A stretch of DNA of 64,000 nucleotides from Tardiphaga sp. (GTDB lineage: Bacteria > Pseudomonadota > Alphaproteobacteria > Rhizobiales > Xanthobacteraceae): positions 1-64,000 of the forward strand of contig NZ_JAQGJT010000041.1 in NCBI RefSeq assembly GCF_028290495.1. Reading direction: 5' to 3'. The number at the start of each line of letters is the position of its first letter. Within the stretch, counting starts at the first letter, position 1. Of this stretch, positions 19,750-29,107 are shown in pieces. Position numbers and translations under genes: made by a program. Under the pieces are notes generated by a model that was not told where the DNA came from, did no database searches, and worked only from the letters and a program-made list of their open reading frames with translations.

Positions 19750-21438
19750 TCAGTACTTGCTGATATCGACGTCCTTGGTTTCCGGCAGGAAGAAGAAGCC
19801 GACGACCGCCGTGATGGATGCGAAGATGATCGGGTACCACAGGCCGGCGTAGATATCGCCGGTCGAGGCCACGATGGCGAAGGAGGTCGCCGGGAGCAGG
19901 CCGCCGAACCAGCCGTTGCCGATGTGGTAGGGCAGCGACATCGAGGTGTAGCGGATGCGGGTCGGGAACAATTCGACCAGCAGGGCTGCGATCGGGCCGT
20001 ACACCATGGTGACGAACATCACCAGGATGAACAGCAGTCCGATCACCGCCGCGACCTGCGGACGGAAGATGTCGAACGGGTGAGCCATCTTCACGATCTG
20101 CGCGTCGTTGGCCTTCGGATAGCCCGCGGCCTGCACCGCCGTCAGCACTGCCGGGTTGGATGCGGCTGCGGTGTAGGGCACGGCGTTGCCGTTAACGACG
20201 ACCTTCACGCCGGAACCTGCCGGGCCGTAGGCGGTCGAGTACTTCACCGACGACTGCGCGAGGTAGGCGCGGGCGGTGTCGCAAGGCGTGGTGAACACGC
20301 GGGTACCGACCGGGTTGAACAGATCGCCGCACAAAGCGGGATCTGAAACCACTTCGACCTTCACGGTTTCGATGGCCTTTTCCAGCGTCGGGTTGGCGTT
20401 GGTGGTGATCATCCGGAAGATAGGGAAGAAGGTCAGTGCCGCTATCAGGCAGCCGGCCAGGATGATCGGCTTGCGGCCGATCTTGTCGGACAGGGCGCCC
20501 CAGAAGATGAAGAAGCCGGTGCCGAGCAGTAGCGACCATGCGATCAGCAGGTTGGCGGTGTAGCCATCGACCTTGAGGATCGATTGCATGAAGAACAGCG
20601 CGTAGAACTGGCCGGTGTACCAGACCACGCCCTGGCCCATGGTGCCGCCGATCAGGGCGATCAGCACGATCTTGGCGTTGCTCCAGTTGCCGAACGATTC
20701 GGTGAGCGGCGAGGTCGAACTCTTGCCCTCGTCCTTCATCTTCTTGAAGACGGGGGATTCGTTCAACCGCAGCCGGATCCACACGGAGACGCCGAGCAGG
20801 ACCACCGAGACCAGGAACGGAATGCGCCAGCCCCACGCCGCGAATTCGGGCTCGCCGAGAATCGTGCGCGTGAACAGGATGACGATCAGCGACAGGAACA
20901 GCCCGAGCGTCGCCGTGGTCTGAATGAACGATGTGTAGTAACCGCGCTTGCCCGGTGGCGAATGCTCCGCCACGTAGGTCGCCGCGCCACCGTATTCGCC
21001 GCCGAGCGCGAGGCCCTGCAGCAGGCGCAACGAAATCAGGATGACCGGCGCTGCAATGCCGATGGTCGCGGCATTGGGCAGCAGGCCGACGATGAAGGTC
21101 GACAGGCCCATGATCAGGATGGTGACGAGGAAGGTATACTTGCGGCCGACGATATCGCCGACGCGGCCGAACACGATGGCGCCGAACGGGCGGACGATGA
21201 AGCCCGCGGCAAAGGCCAGCAGCGCGAAGATGTCGCGCGTGGCCTGGTTGAACATCGGGAGCTTGGTGGTGGGATCGATCACGCCGAAGAACTGCGCACC
21301 GATGATCCCGGCGAGCGAGCCGAACAGGTAGAAGTCATACCATTCAAACACGGTACCGAGCGAGGAGGCGAAGATGACGAAACGTTCGTCCTTCGTCATT
21401 CCGGTCGCCTTTGGCGAGGCTGCTGCAAGTGTGGACAT
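19750..21438 (-). CDS. MFS transporter, metabolite:H+ symporter type
   Basis: Inner-membrane permease of the MHS (sugar/metabolite:H+ symporter) branch, 562 residues, as shown by SSLGTVFEWYDFYLFGSLA at the first helix and GRVGDIVGRKYTFLVTILIMG and GGEYGGAATYVAEHSPPGKRG. Between helices 8-9 and the last helices is an unusually long hydrophilic stretch of about 110 residues (roughly 370-480), probably extracytoplasmic, with two cysteines. The start follows GGGGAG; an upstream extension to 21609 is not supported. Substrate not evident; neighbouring two-component genes suggest a carbon-source regulon. Confidence 0.88.
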   Translation of the reverse strand: MSTLAAASPKATGMTKDERFVIFASSLGTVFEWYDFYLFGSLAGIIGAQFFGVIDPTTKLPMFNQATRDIFALLAFAAGFIVRPFGAIVFGRVGDIVGRKYTFLVTILIMGLSTFIVGLLPNAATIGIAAPVILISLRLLQGLALGGEYGGAATYVAEHSPPGKRGYYTSFIQTTATLGLFLSLIVILFTRTILGEPEFAAWGWRIPFLVSVVLLGVSVWIRLRLNESPVFKKMKDEGKSSTSPLTESFGNWSNAKIVLIALIGGTMGQGVVWYTGQFYALFFMQSILKVDGYTANLLIAWSLLLGTGFFIFWGALSDKIGRKPIILAGCLIAALTFFPIFRMITTNANPTLEKAIETVKVEVVSDPALCGDLFNPVGTRVFTTPCDTARAYLAQSSVKYSTAYGPAGSGVKVVVNGNAVPYTAAASNPAVLTAVQAAGYPKANDAQIVKMAHPFDIFRPQVAAVIGLLFILVMFVTMVYGPIAALLVELFPTRIRYTSMSLPYHIGNGWFGGLLPATSFAIVASTGDIYAGLWYPIIFASITAVVGFFFLPETKDVDISKY

Positions 21439-21779
21439 GGTTGAATCGCTCCCCGATTTTGTTGCGGACGTCTCGCTCGCTGCGCCGAACTGGTGCCGGC
21501 TAATTGCATGGAGCTCCATCCACAAGTTACATTGCGGGTAATCCCGGCCCAATACGACTTTAGGCCTTGTGCAAGGGGGGCGTGCGGACTCGCCGCAGAA
21601 CGATTGCACACATCTGAATTATTGCGTCGCAACATGCGTGGTATTCGCGTATTTACCGCGGGGCAGCATTGCGTACTTGCCAGATGCGAGGCGGCAGACG
21701 ACACTCGCCGCGAAAACACGCTTTCGGGTGGAATCGCAATTGCCGCCGGTTTGTCGTTAGCCTCTTTGCATGGATATTG
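21439..21779. other. Divergent intergenic region MFS / response regulator
   Basis: 341 bases holding the two divergent promoters. No gene, RNA or confident binding site seen. Confidence 0.4.
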
Positions 21780-22457
21780 ATGTCGGTTATCGCCACAACA
21801 CGCCTCATTATTGCTGACGACCATCCGCTGTTTCGCGGTGCGCTGCGACAAGCCGTCGCCGGCGTACTGCCTGAAGCCCGGATCGATGAAACCGGCACGT
21901 TCGAGGACCTCACCAAATTGCTGGAACAGGATTCCGAGGTCGATCTGATCCTGCTTGATCTGTCGATGCCCGGCATATCGGGCTTTTCCGGGCTGATCTA
22001 TCTGCGGGCGCAGTATCCCGCCACGCCGGTGGTCATCGTCTCCGCCAGCGACGATGTCGGCACCATCCGGCAATCGCTGGATTTCGGCGCTTCCGGCTTC
22101 ATCCCGAAACGCTTCGGCGTCGATACGCTGCGCGATGCGATTCTCAAGGTGATGGACGGTGACGTCTGGGTTCCACCGGATGTCGACATGGCGGCCGCCG
22201 CCGATCCCGAGATGACCAAGCTGCGCGATCGCCTGGTGACGCTGACGCCGCAGCAGGTTCGGGTGCTGATGATGCTGTCGGAGGGCCTGCTCAACAAGCA
22301 GATCGCCTATGAGCTCAGCGTGTCGGAGGCGACCATCAAGGCGCATGTCTCGGCGATCCTGCAAAAGCTCGGCGTCGAGAGCCGCACCCAGGCAGTGATC
22401 GCCGCGGCCAAGATCGCCGGCGGCCAGTGGCGGCAGAGCGAACCGACGCCGCATTAG
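21780..22457 (+). CDS. LuxR/FixJ-family response regulator
   Basis: Two-domain DNA-binding response regulator of 225 residues. The receiver domain shows ADDH at the N-terminus, the phospho-acceptor Asp near residue 60 (LLDLSMPG), VSASD and the conserved Lys in FIPKRFG. The C-terminal LuxR HTH is LTPQQVRVLMMLSEGLLNKQIAYELSVSEATIKAHVSAILQKLGV. Transcribed towards the large hybrid kinase gene; such pairs (ErbR/ErcS-like, NahK-like) commonly act together on carbon metabolism. The ATG at 21780 gives the normal receiver N-terminus. Confidence 0.92.
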   Translation: MSVIATTRLIIADDHPLFRGALRQAVAGVLPEARIDETGTFEDLTKLLEQDSEVDLILLDLSMPGISGFSGLIYLRAQYPATPVVIVSASDDVGTIRQSLDFGASGFIPKRFGVDTLRDAILKVMDGDVWVPPDVDMAAAADPEMTKLRDRLVTLTPQQVRVLMMLSEGLLNKQIAYELSVSEATIKAHVSAILQKLGVESRTQAVIAAAKIAGGQWRQSEPTPH

Positions 22458-22463
22458 TTTAGC

Positions 22464-22604
22464 GGTCATTCCGGGGCGCGAGGGCTTAGCCCGAGCGAAC
22501 CTCAGCCACTCCAGTTAGAGTGGCGGGGAACCCTGATTTGTTGATCTCCATCTCTGGATTCCGGGTTCGCTCGCCGCTGGTGCGGCTCCCGCCCCGGAAT
22601 GACC
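22464..22604. repeat. 141-bp palindromic intergenic repeat
   Basis: GGTCATTCCGGGGCG at one end and its exact complement CGCCCCGGAATGACC at the other, with further imperfect pairing inward (CGAGCGAAC / GTTCGCTCG). It fills the gap between two convergent genes. Repeats bounded by TCATTCCGGGGC are a familiar dispersed family in Bradyrhizobium-group genomes and may also act as terminators. Confidence 0.8.
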
Positions 22605-22609
22605 CTGAA

Positions 22610-25600
22610 TTACTCCGCCGCGACCATCTGCCGGGTGCGCCATTGACCGAGCAGCGCACGCAGCGAAGCGGGTTTTACCGGCTTGTTGAGCACCGCGATC
22701 TCGTACTGCCGCGCGGCCTCGCGCACGTGCGGGCTGCGGTCGGCGGTGATCAGGATCGCAGGAATGGTCTGCCCGAAGCGGTTGCGGATTTCGCGGATCG
22801 CGGCGACGCCGTTGCCGCGGTCGAGGTGGTAGTCCACCAGCAGGCCGGTGAGATGCTTGCCCGATGCCTGGATCTCCGCGATGGCGGCGATGGCGGATTC
22901 CGGATCGCCGACCGCCACCACGGTGGCGTCCCACGCCTGCAGCAAGGTCTTCATCCCGTCGAGGATCGCAGCATCGTTCTCGATGCAGACGATCAGCGTG
23001 CCCGACATCGGCGATTTCGACAACGGCGTCGAACTGGTCACCGCGGTGGTATGGTCGACCGCCTTGGCCACTGGCACGGTCACCGAGAAGAACGAGCCGC
23101 CGCCGCGGTTGGAATCCAGCGCGATGCCGTGGTTGAGCACCGAGGCCAGCCGCTTCACGATCGACAGGCCGAGGCCGAGGCCGCGCGCAATCCGTGCGCC
23201 TTGTTCGAGTCTGTGGAATTCCTTGAAGATTTCGCCGCGCTTCAGGATGGGTATCCCGACGCCGGTGTCGTAGATGCCGATCTGCAGCGCCTTGCCGCGT
23301 CGCCGGCAGCCGACCAGCACGCGGCCATGCGGGGTATATTTGATCGCGTTCGAGATCAGGTTCTGCAGCAGCCGCCGCAGCAGAAGCCGGTCCGACTTCA
23401 CCGGCAGCGAGCACGGCACGAATTGCAGCGCCACGCCGCGGGCGCGGGCGATCGGCGCGTATTCGATCTCCAGCGAGCGCATCAGGTCGCCGATCCGGAA
23501 ACTGGAAATCGACGGGGTCATCGCGCCGGCATCGAGTCTGGAGATGTCGAGCAGGGCGCCGAGGATTTCCTCGATCGCCTCCAGCGATTCGTCGATGTTC
23601 TCGACCAGCCGCGCGTCCTCGCCGCCGCTTTGCCGCTCGACTAGGCTGGTAACGTAGAGCCGTGCCGCGTTGAGTGGCTGCAGAATGTCGTGGCTGGCTG
23701 CGGCGAGAAACCGGGTCTTCGAGATGTTGGCGTCCTCGGCCGTGCTCTTGGCCAGCGCCAGTTCGGAGTTCAGCCGCGTCAATTCCTCGGTGCGGTCGCG
23801 GACGCGCTTTTCCAGCGTGGCATTGGCGCGTTCCAGCGCTTCGGCGGCTTCGAAACTCGGCGTCACGTCGGAGAAGGTCAGCACCAGCCCGCCATCCGGC
23901 ATCCGGTTGGCTCGGACTTCGATGACGATCTGGCGGTCCGGCAGCCGTTCCAGATAGGGCTCGCCCTCGGTGGTGTAGGCGATCAGCCGCGCCTCGGTCA
24001 GGGCTTCGCTGTGGCCGCTGGAAGAAGCGCCCTGCAGGCCGATGAATTCGAGAATTTCGCGAAGCGGAATCCCGATCTGCACGATCTGCGGCGGCAGGCC
24101 GAGGATGTCGCCGAAATGCCGGTTGGACACGATCAGCTGCAGGTCGGGATTGAACACCGCAATGCCCTGGCGCACGTGATTAAGCGCCGTCTGCAGGATC
24201 TCGCGGTTGAAATGCAATGCCGCGTGGGAATCGTCGAGCAGCTTCAACGCGGCCTTGGCCGAGACGGTCCGCTTGCGCAGCAGCAACGACATCACCATGC
24301 GCGAGGAGGCGGCGCCGATCGACGAGGCGATCAGGTGCTCGGCGTGCTGCAGCAGTTCGAAATCGGCCGGCGCGGTTGGATCGAGATCGACGCGGCGGCG
24401 GATGGCGAAGGCCTCGAAGGAATCGCGGGCGCGGTCGGGGCCGAGATACTGCGTCACCGTGCCGAGGATGTCCTGCACGGTCACGGTGCTGCGCCAGCGC
24501 CGGAATGTCGGGGTGATCGGCGCCAGCGCGTGCGGCACGAACACGTCCGCCTGCAACCGCTCGATCGACGACGGTGCGCGCATCAGCGACAGCACGATGT
24601 ATGTGAAGATGTTGAGCGACAGGCTCCACAGCGTGCCGTGCATCAAGGGCGGCAGGTCGGCGCCGAACAGGTCCTGCGGCCGCAGCGCCTCGATGCCGAA
24701 CGGGCCATGCTGCAAAAACAGTACGCCGTCGGTGCTGCCTTCGAGAAAGCTCGGGATGAACAGCGTATAGGCCCAGACGATGAAGCCGACCACCATGCCG
24801 CCCATCGCACCGCGCGCGGTGGCGCGGCGCCAGATCAGTCCGCCGAAGAAAGCGGGTGCGAATTGCGCGATGGCCGCAAAGGATAACAGACCGATGGCGG
24901 CGAGCTGGGTGTTGCCGAGCGCACGGTAGTAGAAATAGGCCATCACCATGATAGCGAAAATCGCGAAGCGGCGAACCCTCAGCAGCAGATGGCCGTAGTC
25001 GGTCGGCTCGCTCGGCGAGCTCGGGCCGCGCCGCAGCACCAGCGGCAACACGAGGTCGTTCGACACCATGACCGCCAGCGCCACGCATTCGACGATCACC
25101 ATCGCCGTCGCCGCCGATAGTCCGCCGATGAACACCAGCATGCTGAGGAAGGTCGCGCCGTACTCGATGGGCAAAGCCAGCACATACATGTCGCTGTCGA
25201 CGGCGCCGAACGGGAAGGTGACGAGGCCGGCCAGCGCGATCGGAATCACGAACAGGTTGATCGCGATCAGATAGGTCGGAAACAGCCAGCGTGCGCGGCC
25301 CACTTCGGCGTCGCTGGAATTCTCGACCACGCTGACGTGAAACTGCCGGGGCAGCAGCATGATCGCGCAGAACGACAACAACACCATGGTGAGGAAATTG
25401 CCGATCGAGGGCGTGTAGCTGATTGCGCGCATCGCCTCCGGCGTCTTCATCGCGCGCTCGATCAGTTCCGACGGGCCGAACATCCAGAACGTCACGAAAG
25501 CCCCGGCGGCGATGAAGGCCACCAGCTTGACGATCGATTCGGTTGCGACCGCGAGCATCAGGCCGTGCTGGTGCTCGGTGGCGTTGGTTTGTCGCGTCCC

Positions 25601-26128
25601 GAACAGTACGGCGAAGGCGGCCATCGCCGCGGTGACGAGCAGCGCCATGTCGCCGACCACCGGCAGGCCGGCAATCGTCTTGTCGTCGCCCAGAATGGTT
25701 TCCAGCGAGGAGGCCACCGCCTTCAATTGCAGCGCGATGTAGGGCACCGAGCCGATGATCGCGATTACCGCAACGGTGGCTGCCACCGCCTGGCTCTTTC
25801 CGTAACGGGCGGCGATGAAGTCGGCGATCGAGGTGATGTTCTGCGATTTGGCGAGGTGGATGACGCGGCGCAGGATCGGCGTGCAACAGCCGATCATCAG
25901 GATCGGCCCGGCATAGATCGCCAGGAATTCGACGCTGGTGCGGCTGGCGAAGCCGACTGATCCGAAGAATGTCCACGAGGTGCAGTAGATCGCCAACGAC
26001 AGCGGGTAGATCATCGCGCCGATGCGGTCGCGCCGGAACAGCGCGATGCGGTCGCCATAGCTGGCGACGCAGAACAGAAATCCGATGTAGCCGAGGGCGG
26101 CAACGATCACGCCCCAGTCATGCAGCAT
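22610..26128 (-). CDS. Hybrid sensor histidine kinase with solute-symporter sensor domain
   Basis: A 1172-residue membrane sensor. Residues about 1-520 form a sodium:solute symporter-like (SSF) region with a dozen helices (LGYIGFLFCVASYGDRIALF, IPIALAGLVTFPFGAVDSD). Then follow a PAS domain (VFNPDLQLIVSNRHFGDILG), a coiled coil, HisKA with the phosphorylated His in AAASHDILQPLNAARL near residue 813, HATPase (GLGLGLSIVKRLASVL) and a C-terminal receiver with Asp near 1099 (LLVDYHLDRGNG). This is the NahK/ErcS/CbrA type. Start at ATG 26128 after GGGAG. Convergent with the LuxR regulator, its likely partner. Confidence 0.92.
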   Translation of the reverse strand: MLHDWGVIVAALGYIGFLFCVASYGDRIALFRRDRIGAMIYPLSLAIYCTSWTFFGSVGFASRTSVEFLAIYAGPILMIGCCTPILRRVIHLAKSQNITSIADFIAARYGKSQAVAATVAVIAIIGSVPYIALQLKAVASSLETILGDDKTIAGLPVVGDMALLVTAAMAAFAVLFGTRQTNATEHQHGLMLAVATESIVKLVAFIAAGAFVTFWMFGPSELIERAMKTPEAMRAISYTPSIGNFLTMVLLSFCAIMLLPRQFHVSVVENSSDAEVGRARWLFPTYLIAINLFVIPIALAGLVTFPFGAVDSDMYVLALPIEYGATFLSMLVFIGGLSAATAMVIVECVALAVMVSNDLVLPLVLRRGPSSPSEPTDYGHLLLRVRRFAIFAIMVMAYFYYRALGNTQLAAIGLLSFAAIAQFAPAFFGGLIWRRATARGAMGGMVVGFIVWAYTLFIPSFLEGSTDGVLFLQHGPFGIEALRPQDLFGADLPPLMHGTLWSLSLNIFTYIVLSLMRAPSSIERLQADVFVPHALAPITPTFRRWRSTVTVQDILGTVTQYLGPDRARDSFEAFAIRRRVDLDPTAPADFELLQHAEHLIASSIGAASSRMVMSLLLRKRTVSAKAALKLLDDSHAALHFNREILQTALNHVRQGIAVFNPDLQLIVSNRHFGDILGLPPQIVQIGIPLREILEFIGLQGASSSGHSEALTEARLIAYTTEGEPYLERLPDRQIVIEVRANRMPDGGLVLTFSDVTPSFEAAEALERANATLEKRVRDRTEELTRLNSELALAKSTAEDANISKTRFLAAASHDILQPLNAARLYVTSLVERQSGGEDARLVENIDESLEAIEEILGALLDISRLDAGAMTPSISSFRIGDLMRSLEIEYAPIARARGVALQFVPCSLPVKSDRLLLRRLLQNLISNAIKYTPHGRVLVGCRRRGKALQIGIYDTGVGIPILKRGEIFKEFHRLEQGARIARGLGLGLSIVKRLASVLNHGIALDSNRGGGSFFSVTVPVAKAVDHTTAVTSSTPLSKSPMSGTLIVCIENDAAILDGMKTLLQAWDATVVAVGDPESAIAAIAEIQASGKHLTGLLVDYHLDRGNGVAAIREIRNRFGQTIPAILITADRSPHVREAARQYEIAVLNKPVKPASLRALLGQWRTRQMVAAE

Positions 26129-26240
26129 CGCGCAAACTCCCTGCGGCGGGCAGAAGCCCGTCCGACCGGAAAAATCTAGCGTGTTGCGCCTGCGCAAGCG
26201 ACAGGGATTTGCCGGGCCACGCAGGAATGCCGGATCGTCG

Positions 26241-26570
26241 TTAAATCCAGCGCGGTACGAAGAACGCGATCAGGATGACGAACAGCCAGGCGGTGACCCC
26301 GGCCAGCAGCGCCAGCCGGTAGTCGAACGAGCCGATCGCGAGATAGCAGATGCCGAGAAATCCGAGATAGGCAGGGATCGTCTTCACGCCGGCGAGGCAG
26401 GCTTCCCGGAAGCCCGCGCTGTCGCCCTTCGCGCCGACGATCAGCAGGGCGATGATCGCGAATGTGGGAAACAGCGGCAGAATGCCGGGCAGTGTATTGC
26501 CGCGCTTCGACAGCCAGGCAATCAGGGCGGTCAACAGGCCGCCAAGAATGCCTTTCCAGATGATGTCCAA
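26241..26570 (-). CDS. GlpM-family small membrane protein
   Basis: A 109-residue protein with four hydrophobic helices. The segment ILPLFPTFAIIALLIVGAKG followed by KTIPAYLGFLGICYLA matches the layout of GlpM of Pseudomonas (LVPLFPTFALIAHYIVG...), a small membrane protein once linked to glycerol and alginate metabolism but of unclear biochemical function. Start is probably the TTG at 26570, preceded by AAGGA; no ATG fits. It is 32 bases downstream of hemA on the same strand and may be cotranscribed with it. Confidence 0.7.
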   Translation of the reverse strand: MDIIWKGILGGLLTALIAWLSKRGNTLPGILPLFPTFAIIALLIVGAKGDSAGFREACLAGVKTIPAYLGFLGICYLAIGSFDYRLALLAGVTAWLFVILIAFFVPRWI

Positions 26571-26602
26571 ATGGCCATTCCTTGCGATGCGGGGGCCTTG
26601 CG

Positions 26603-27832
26603 TTACTCTGCCGCGAGCGCCTTGGCGTTGAGCGGCAGACCGATCTGATCCCACACCTGCACCAGCGCTTCGGCTAGCACGTCGATCAGCGCGTCGTCGT
26701 GATAGGGCGACGGCGTGATGCGCAGCCGTTCGGCGCCCTTGGCGACGGTCGGATAGTTGATCGGCTGGATGTAGATGCCGTGCTGTTCGAGCAGAAGGTC
26801 GGAGGCCTTCTTGCAAAGCTCGGCATCGCCGATGAACAGCGGCACGATATGCGTGTCGCTCGACATCACCGGCAGGCCGGCGGCGATCAGGATCGCCTTG
26901 ACGCGCGCGGCGCGGTCCTGGTGGCGCTCGCGCTCCCAGTTGGAAGTCTTGAGATGCCGGATCGCGGCGGTCGCGGCCGAACAGATGGCCGGAGGCAGCG
27001 CGGTGGTGAAGATGAAGCCCGGCGCGTAGGAGCGCACGGCGTCGATGATCTCGCGGTTGCCGGCGATGTAGCCGCCGAGGCAACCATAGGCCTTGGCCAG
27101 CGTGCCTTCGAGAACATCGATGCGGTGCATGACGCCTTCGCGCTCGGCGATGCCGCCGCCGCGCGGGCCGTACATGCCGACGGCGTGGACTTCATCGACA
27201 TAGGTCATGGCGCCATAGCGCTCGGCGAGGTCGCAGATCTTTGCCAGCGGCGCGACATCGCCGTCCATCGAATACAGGCTCTCGCAGGCGATCAGCTTCG
27301 GCCGAGCCGGATCGGCGGCAGCAAGCAGTTCTTCGAGATGCGCGACGTCGTTGTGGCGGAACACGACGCGATCGCAGCCGGCCTGCCGGATGCCTTCGAT
27401 CATCGAATTGTGGTTCAGCGCGTCCGACAGGATCAGGCAGTTCGGCATCAGCTTGGCGAGCGTCGAAATGCCGGTCTGGTTCGAGACGTAGCCGGACGTG
27501 AACAGCAAAGCGGCCTGCTTGCCGTGCAGGTCGGCGAGTTCCGCCTCAAGCTGCACGAGAGGATGATGGTTGCCGGCGATATTGCGGGTGCCGCCGGCGC
27601 CGGTACCGACGCGGGTCGCCGTTTCGACCATCGCGCCGATCACTTTGGGGTGCTGGCCCATGCCGAGATAGTCGTTGGAGCACCACATCACGACGTTTCG
27701 CGGGCCATTCGGCGTGTGCCACACCGCATGCGGAAAGCGGCCGGCGATTCGCTCGAGGTCGGCGAATACGCGGTAGCGCCGCTCGTCATGCAGGACGGCG
27801 AGGGCGTCGGTGAAGAACTTGCTGTAGTCCAT
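26603..27832 (-). CDS. hemA: 5-aminolevulinate synthase
   Basis: First enzyme of the C4 (Shemin) pathway, condensing glycine and succinyl-CoA to 5-aminolevulinate for heme and tetrapyrroles. The 409-residue protein has [23 protein letters not shown] at the N-terminus, [28 protein letters not shown], and the PLP-binding Lys near residue 247 in [16 protein letters not shown]. The length and motifs match alphaproteobacterial ALAS. A perfect FNR/FixK-type box lies about 140 bases upstream, suggesting control by oxygen, as known for hemA in related phototrophs. Confidence 0.97.
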   Translation of the reverse strand: MDYSKFFTDALAVLHDERRYRVFADLERIAGRFPHAVWHTPNGPRNVVMWCSNDYLGMGQHPKVIGAMVETATRVGTGAGGTRNIAGNHHPLVQLEAELADLHGKQAALLFTSGYVSNQTGISTLAKLMPNCLILSDALNHNSMIEGIRQAGCDRVVFRHNDVAHLEELLAAADPARPKLIACESLYSMDGDVAPLAKICDLAERYGAMTYVDEVHAVGMYGPRGGGIAEREGVMHRIDVLEGTLAKAYGCLGGYIAGNREIIDAVRSYAPGFIFTTALPPAICSAATAAIRHLKTSNWERERHQDRAARVKAILIAAGLPVMSSDTHIVPLFIGDAELCKKASDLLLEQHGIYIQPINYPTVAKGAERLRITPSPYHDDALIDVLAEALVQVWDQIGLPLNAKALAAE

Positions 27833-27972
27833 TACAAAAACCCTGAAACGGAACCCGGGCCAACTTTGCCTGTACGCGTTTTAGAGCTTTTCCAGTATTG
27901 CTGTCGAGCCGAAACCGGGTCCCGGATGCCCGCTCAGGTGAGGGCCGGGTTGCTTGCGGCGCGGGACGAAAG

Positions 27973-27986
27973 TTGATTTCGATCAA
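27973..27986. promoter_or_regulatory. FNR/FixK-type box upstream of hemA
   Basis: TTGAT-TTCG-ATCAA, a perfect dyad matching the Crp/FNR consensus used by FixK/FnrL. It is centred about 147 bases before the hemA start; the only other nearby gene reads into this region from upstream. Binding is inferred. Confidence 0.75.
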
Positions 27987-28024
27987 GATGCTAGCGAAAG
28001 ATCGCCGGCAGTAATCGTGTCGTA

Positions 28025-29089
28025 TCAGGCCGTTCTGAAACGCAATATGCCATCTGGTCCCAGGCTCTGGGTCAGCCGCTTTTGCGCCAGCATGTGGTTG
28101 ATGTGGGCGATCAACTCACCGGCCGCGAAGCCGGTCTGGTGCGCATCCAGCTTGTGCTTGGAAAATACCACCGGCACCAGTTCGGCCGAGGTCTTCGCGG
28201 TATCCCTGCACGCTTGCGCGATCATCTGGCAGCGCTCTTCGTGGTGATCGGAGAGTTGCTTGATGCGGATCCTGGCGCCGTAGAACGGCACGCCGTGACC
28301 CGGCAGCACCAGCACATCGGCCGGCAGAAGTTCGCCGAGGCGGCTGAGCGAGTGCAAATAGGAACCCAGCGCATTCTCGTCGGGCTCATGCGCCCAGACG
28401 CTGACATTGGGCGATATCTTGCTGAGCACCTGATCGGCGGAGAGAAACAGTCCGTCGTCGGCGCAGTACAGCATCACCTGGTCCGGCGAATGGCCGGCGC
28501 CGGTGAGAACGCGAAAGCGGCGCGTGCCGATGGTAATATCATCGCCGTCCGACAGCCGGACATAGGCGGCCGGCAGCGGCACGGTCTTCTTCAGGTAATC
28601 CTGGCCGCGGCCGAGCAGTTGCTCGGTGATCGCCTCGTCCATGCCGTGGCGGCGGAAGAAGTTTCGCGAGTTCACCAGCCGCTCTTCGGTGCGGCGATTC
28701 TGGTGATAGACGCCCTGCAGATATTCGACCTGCGACATGTAGAACGGGCACTGGAATCGCTGCACCATCCAGCCGGCCTGGCCGACGTGGTCGGGATGCG
28801 CATGGGTGACGATGACCCGGCTGATCTTCTTGCCCTTCAGCGCGCCATCGAACAACGCCGTCCACGCTGCGATCGTCGCCTCGTTGCCGATCCCGGTATC
28901 GACCATCGCCCAGCCATCGCCATCGGCGAGCAGGTAGATGTTCACATGGTTGAGGCGGAACGGCAGGTCGAGCCGGATCCACAATACGCCGGGCGCGACC
29001 TCGACGACCTGATCCACGCCGGGATGGTTCTCGAACGGGTAGCGCAACTCGTCGGCGGGACGGGCAATGGCGTCTGTCTTTGAAGGCAT
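28025..29089 (-). CDS. MBL-fold metallo-hydrolase
   Basis: Metallo-beta-lactamase-fold hydrolase of 354 residues. The metal site is intact: THAHPDHVGQAG (HxHxDH), a later His in TGAGHSPDQVMLY, Asp in LFLSADQVL, and a terminal His in VLPGHGVPFYG. LRLDLPFRLNHVNIYLLADG near the N-terminus is seen in hydroxyacylglutathione-hydrolase-like relatives; the helical C-terminus with EERCQMIAQACRD resembles the LACTB2/winged-helix extension. Substrate unknown. Start at ATG 29089. Immediately downstream of bioB (18 bases), possibly cotranscribed. Confidence 0.88.
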   Translation of the reverse strand: MPSKTDAIARPADELRYPFENHPGVDQVVEVAPGVLWIRLDLPFRLNHVNIYLLADGDGWAMVDTGIGNEATIAAWTALFDGALKGKKISRVIVTHAHPDHVGQAGWMVQRFQCPFYMSQVEYLQGVYHQNRRTEERLVNSRNFFRRHGMDEAITEQLLGRGQDYLKKTVPLPAAYVRLSDGDDITIGTRRFRVLTGAGHSPDQVMLYCADDGLFLSADQVLSKISPNVSVWAHEPDENALGSYLHSLSRLGELLPADVLVLPGHGVPFYGARIRIKQLSDHHEERCQMIAQACRDTAKTSAELVPVVFSKHKLDAHQTGFAAGELIAHINHMLAQKRLTQSLGPDGILRFRTA

Positions 29090-29107
29090 GTCGGATCGCA
29101 ATCTGTT

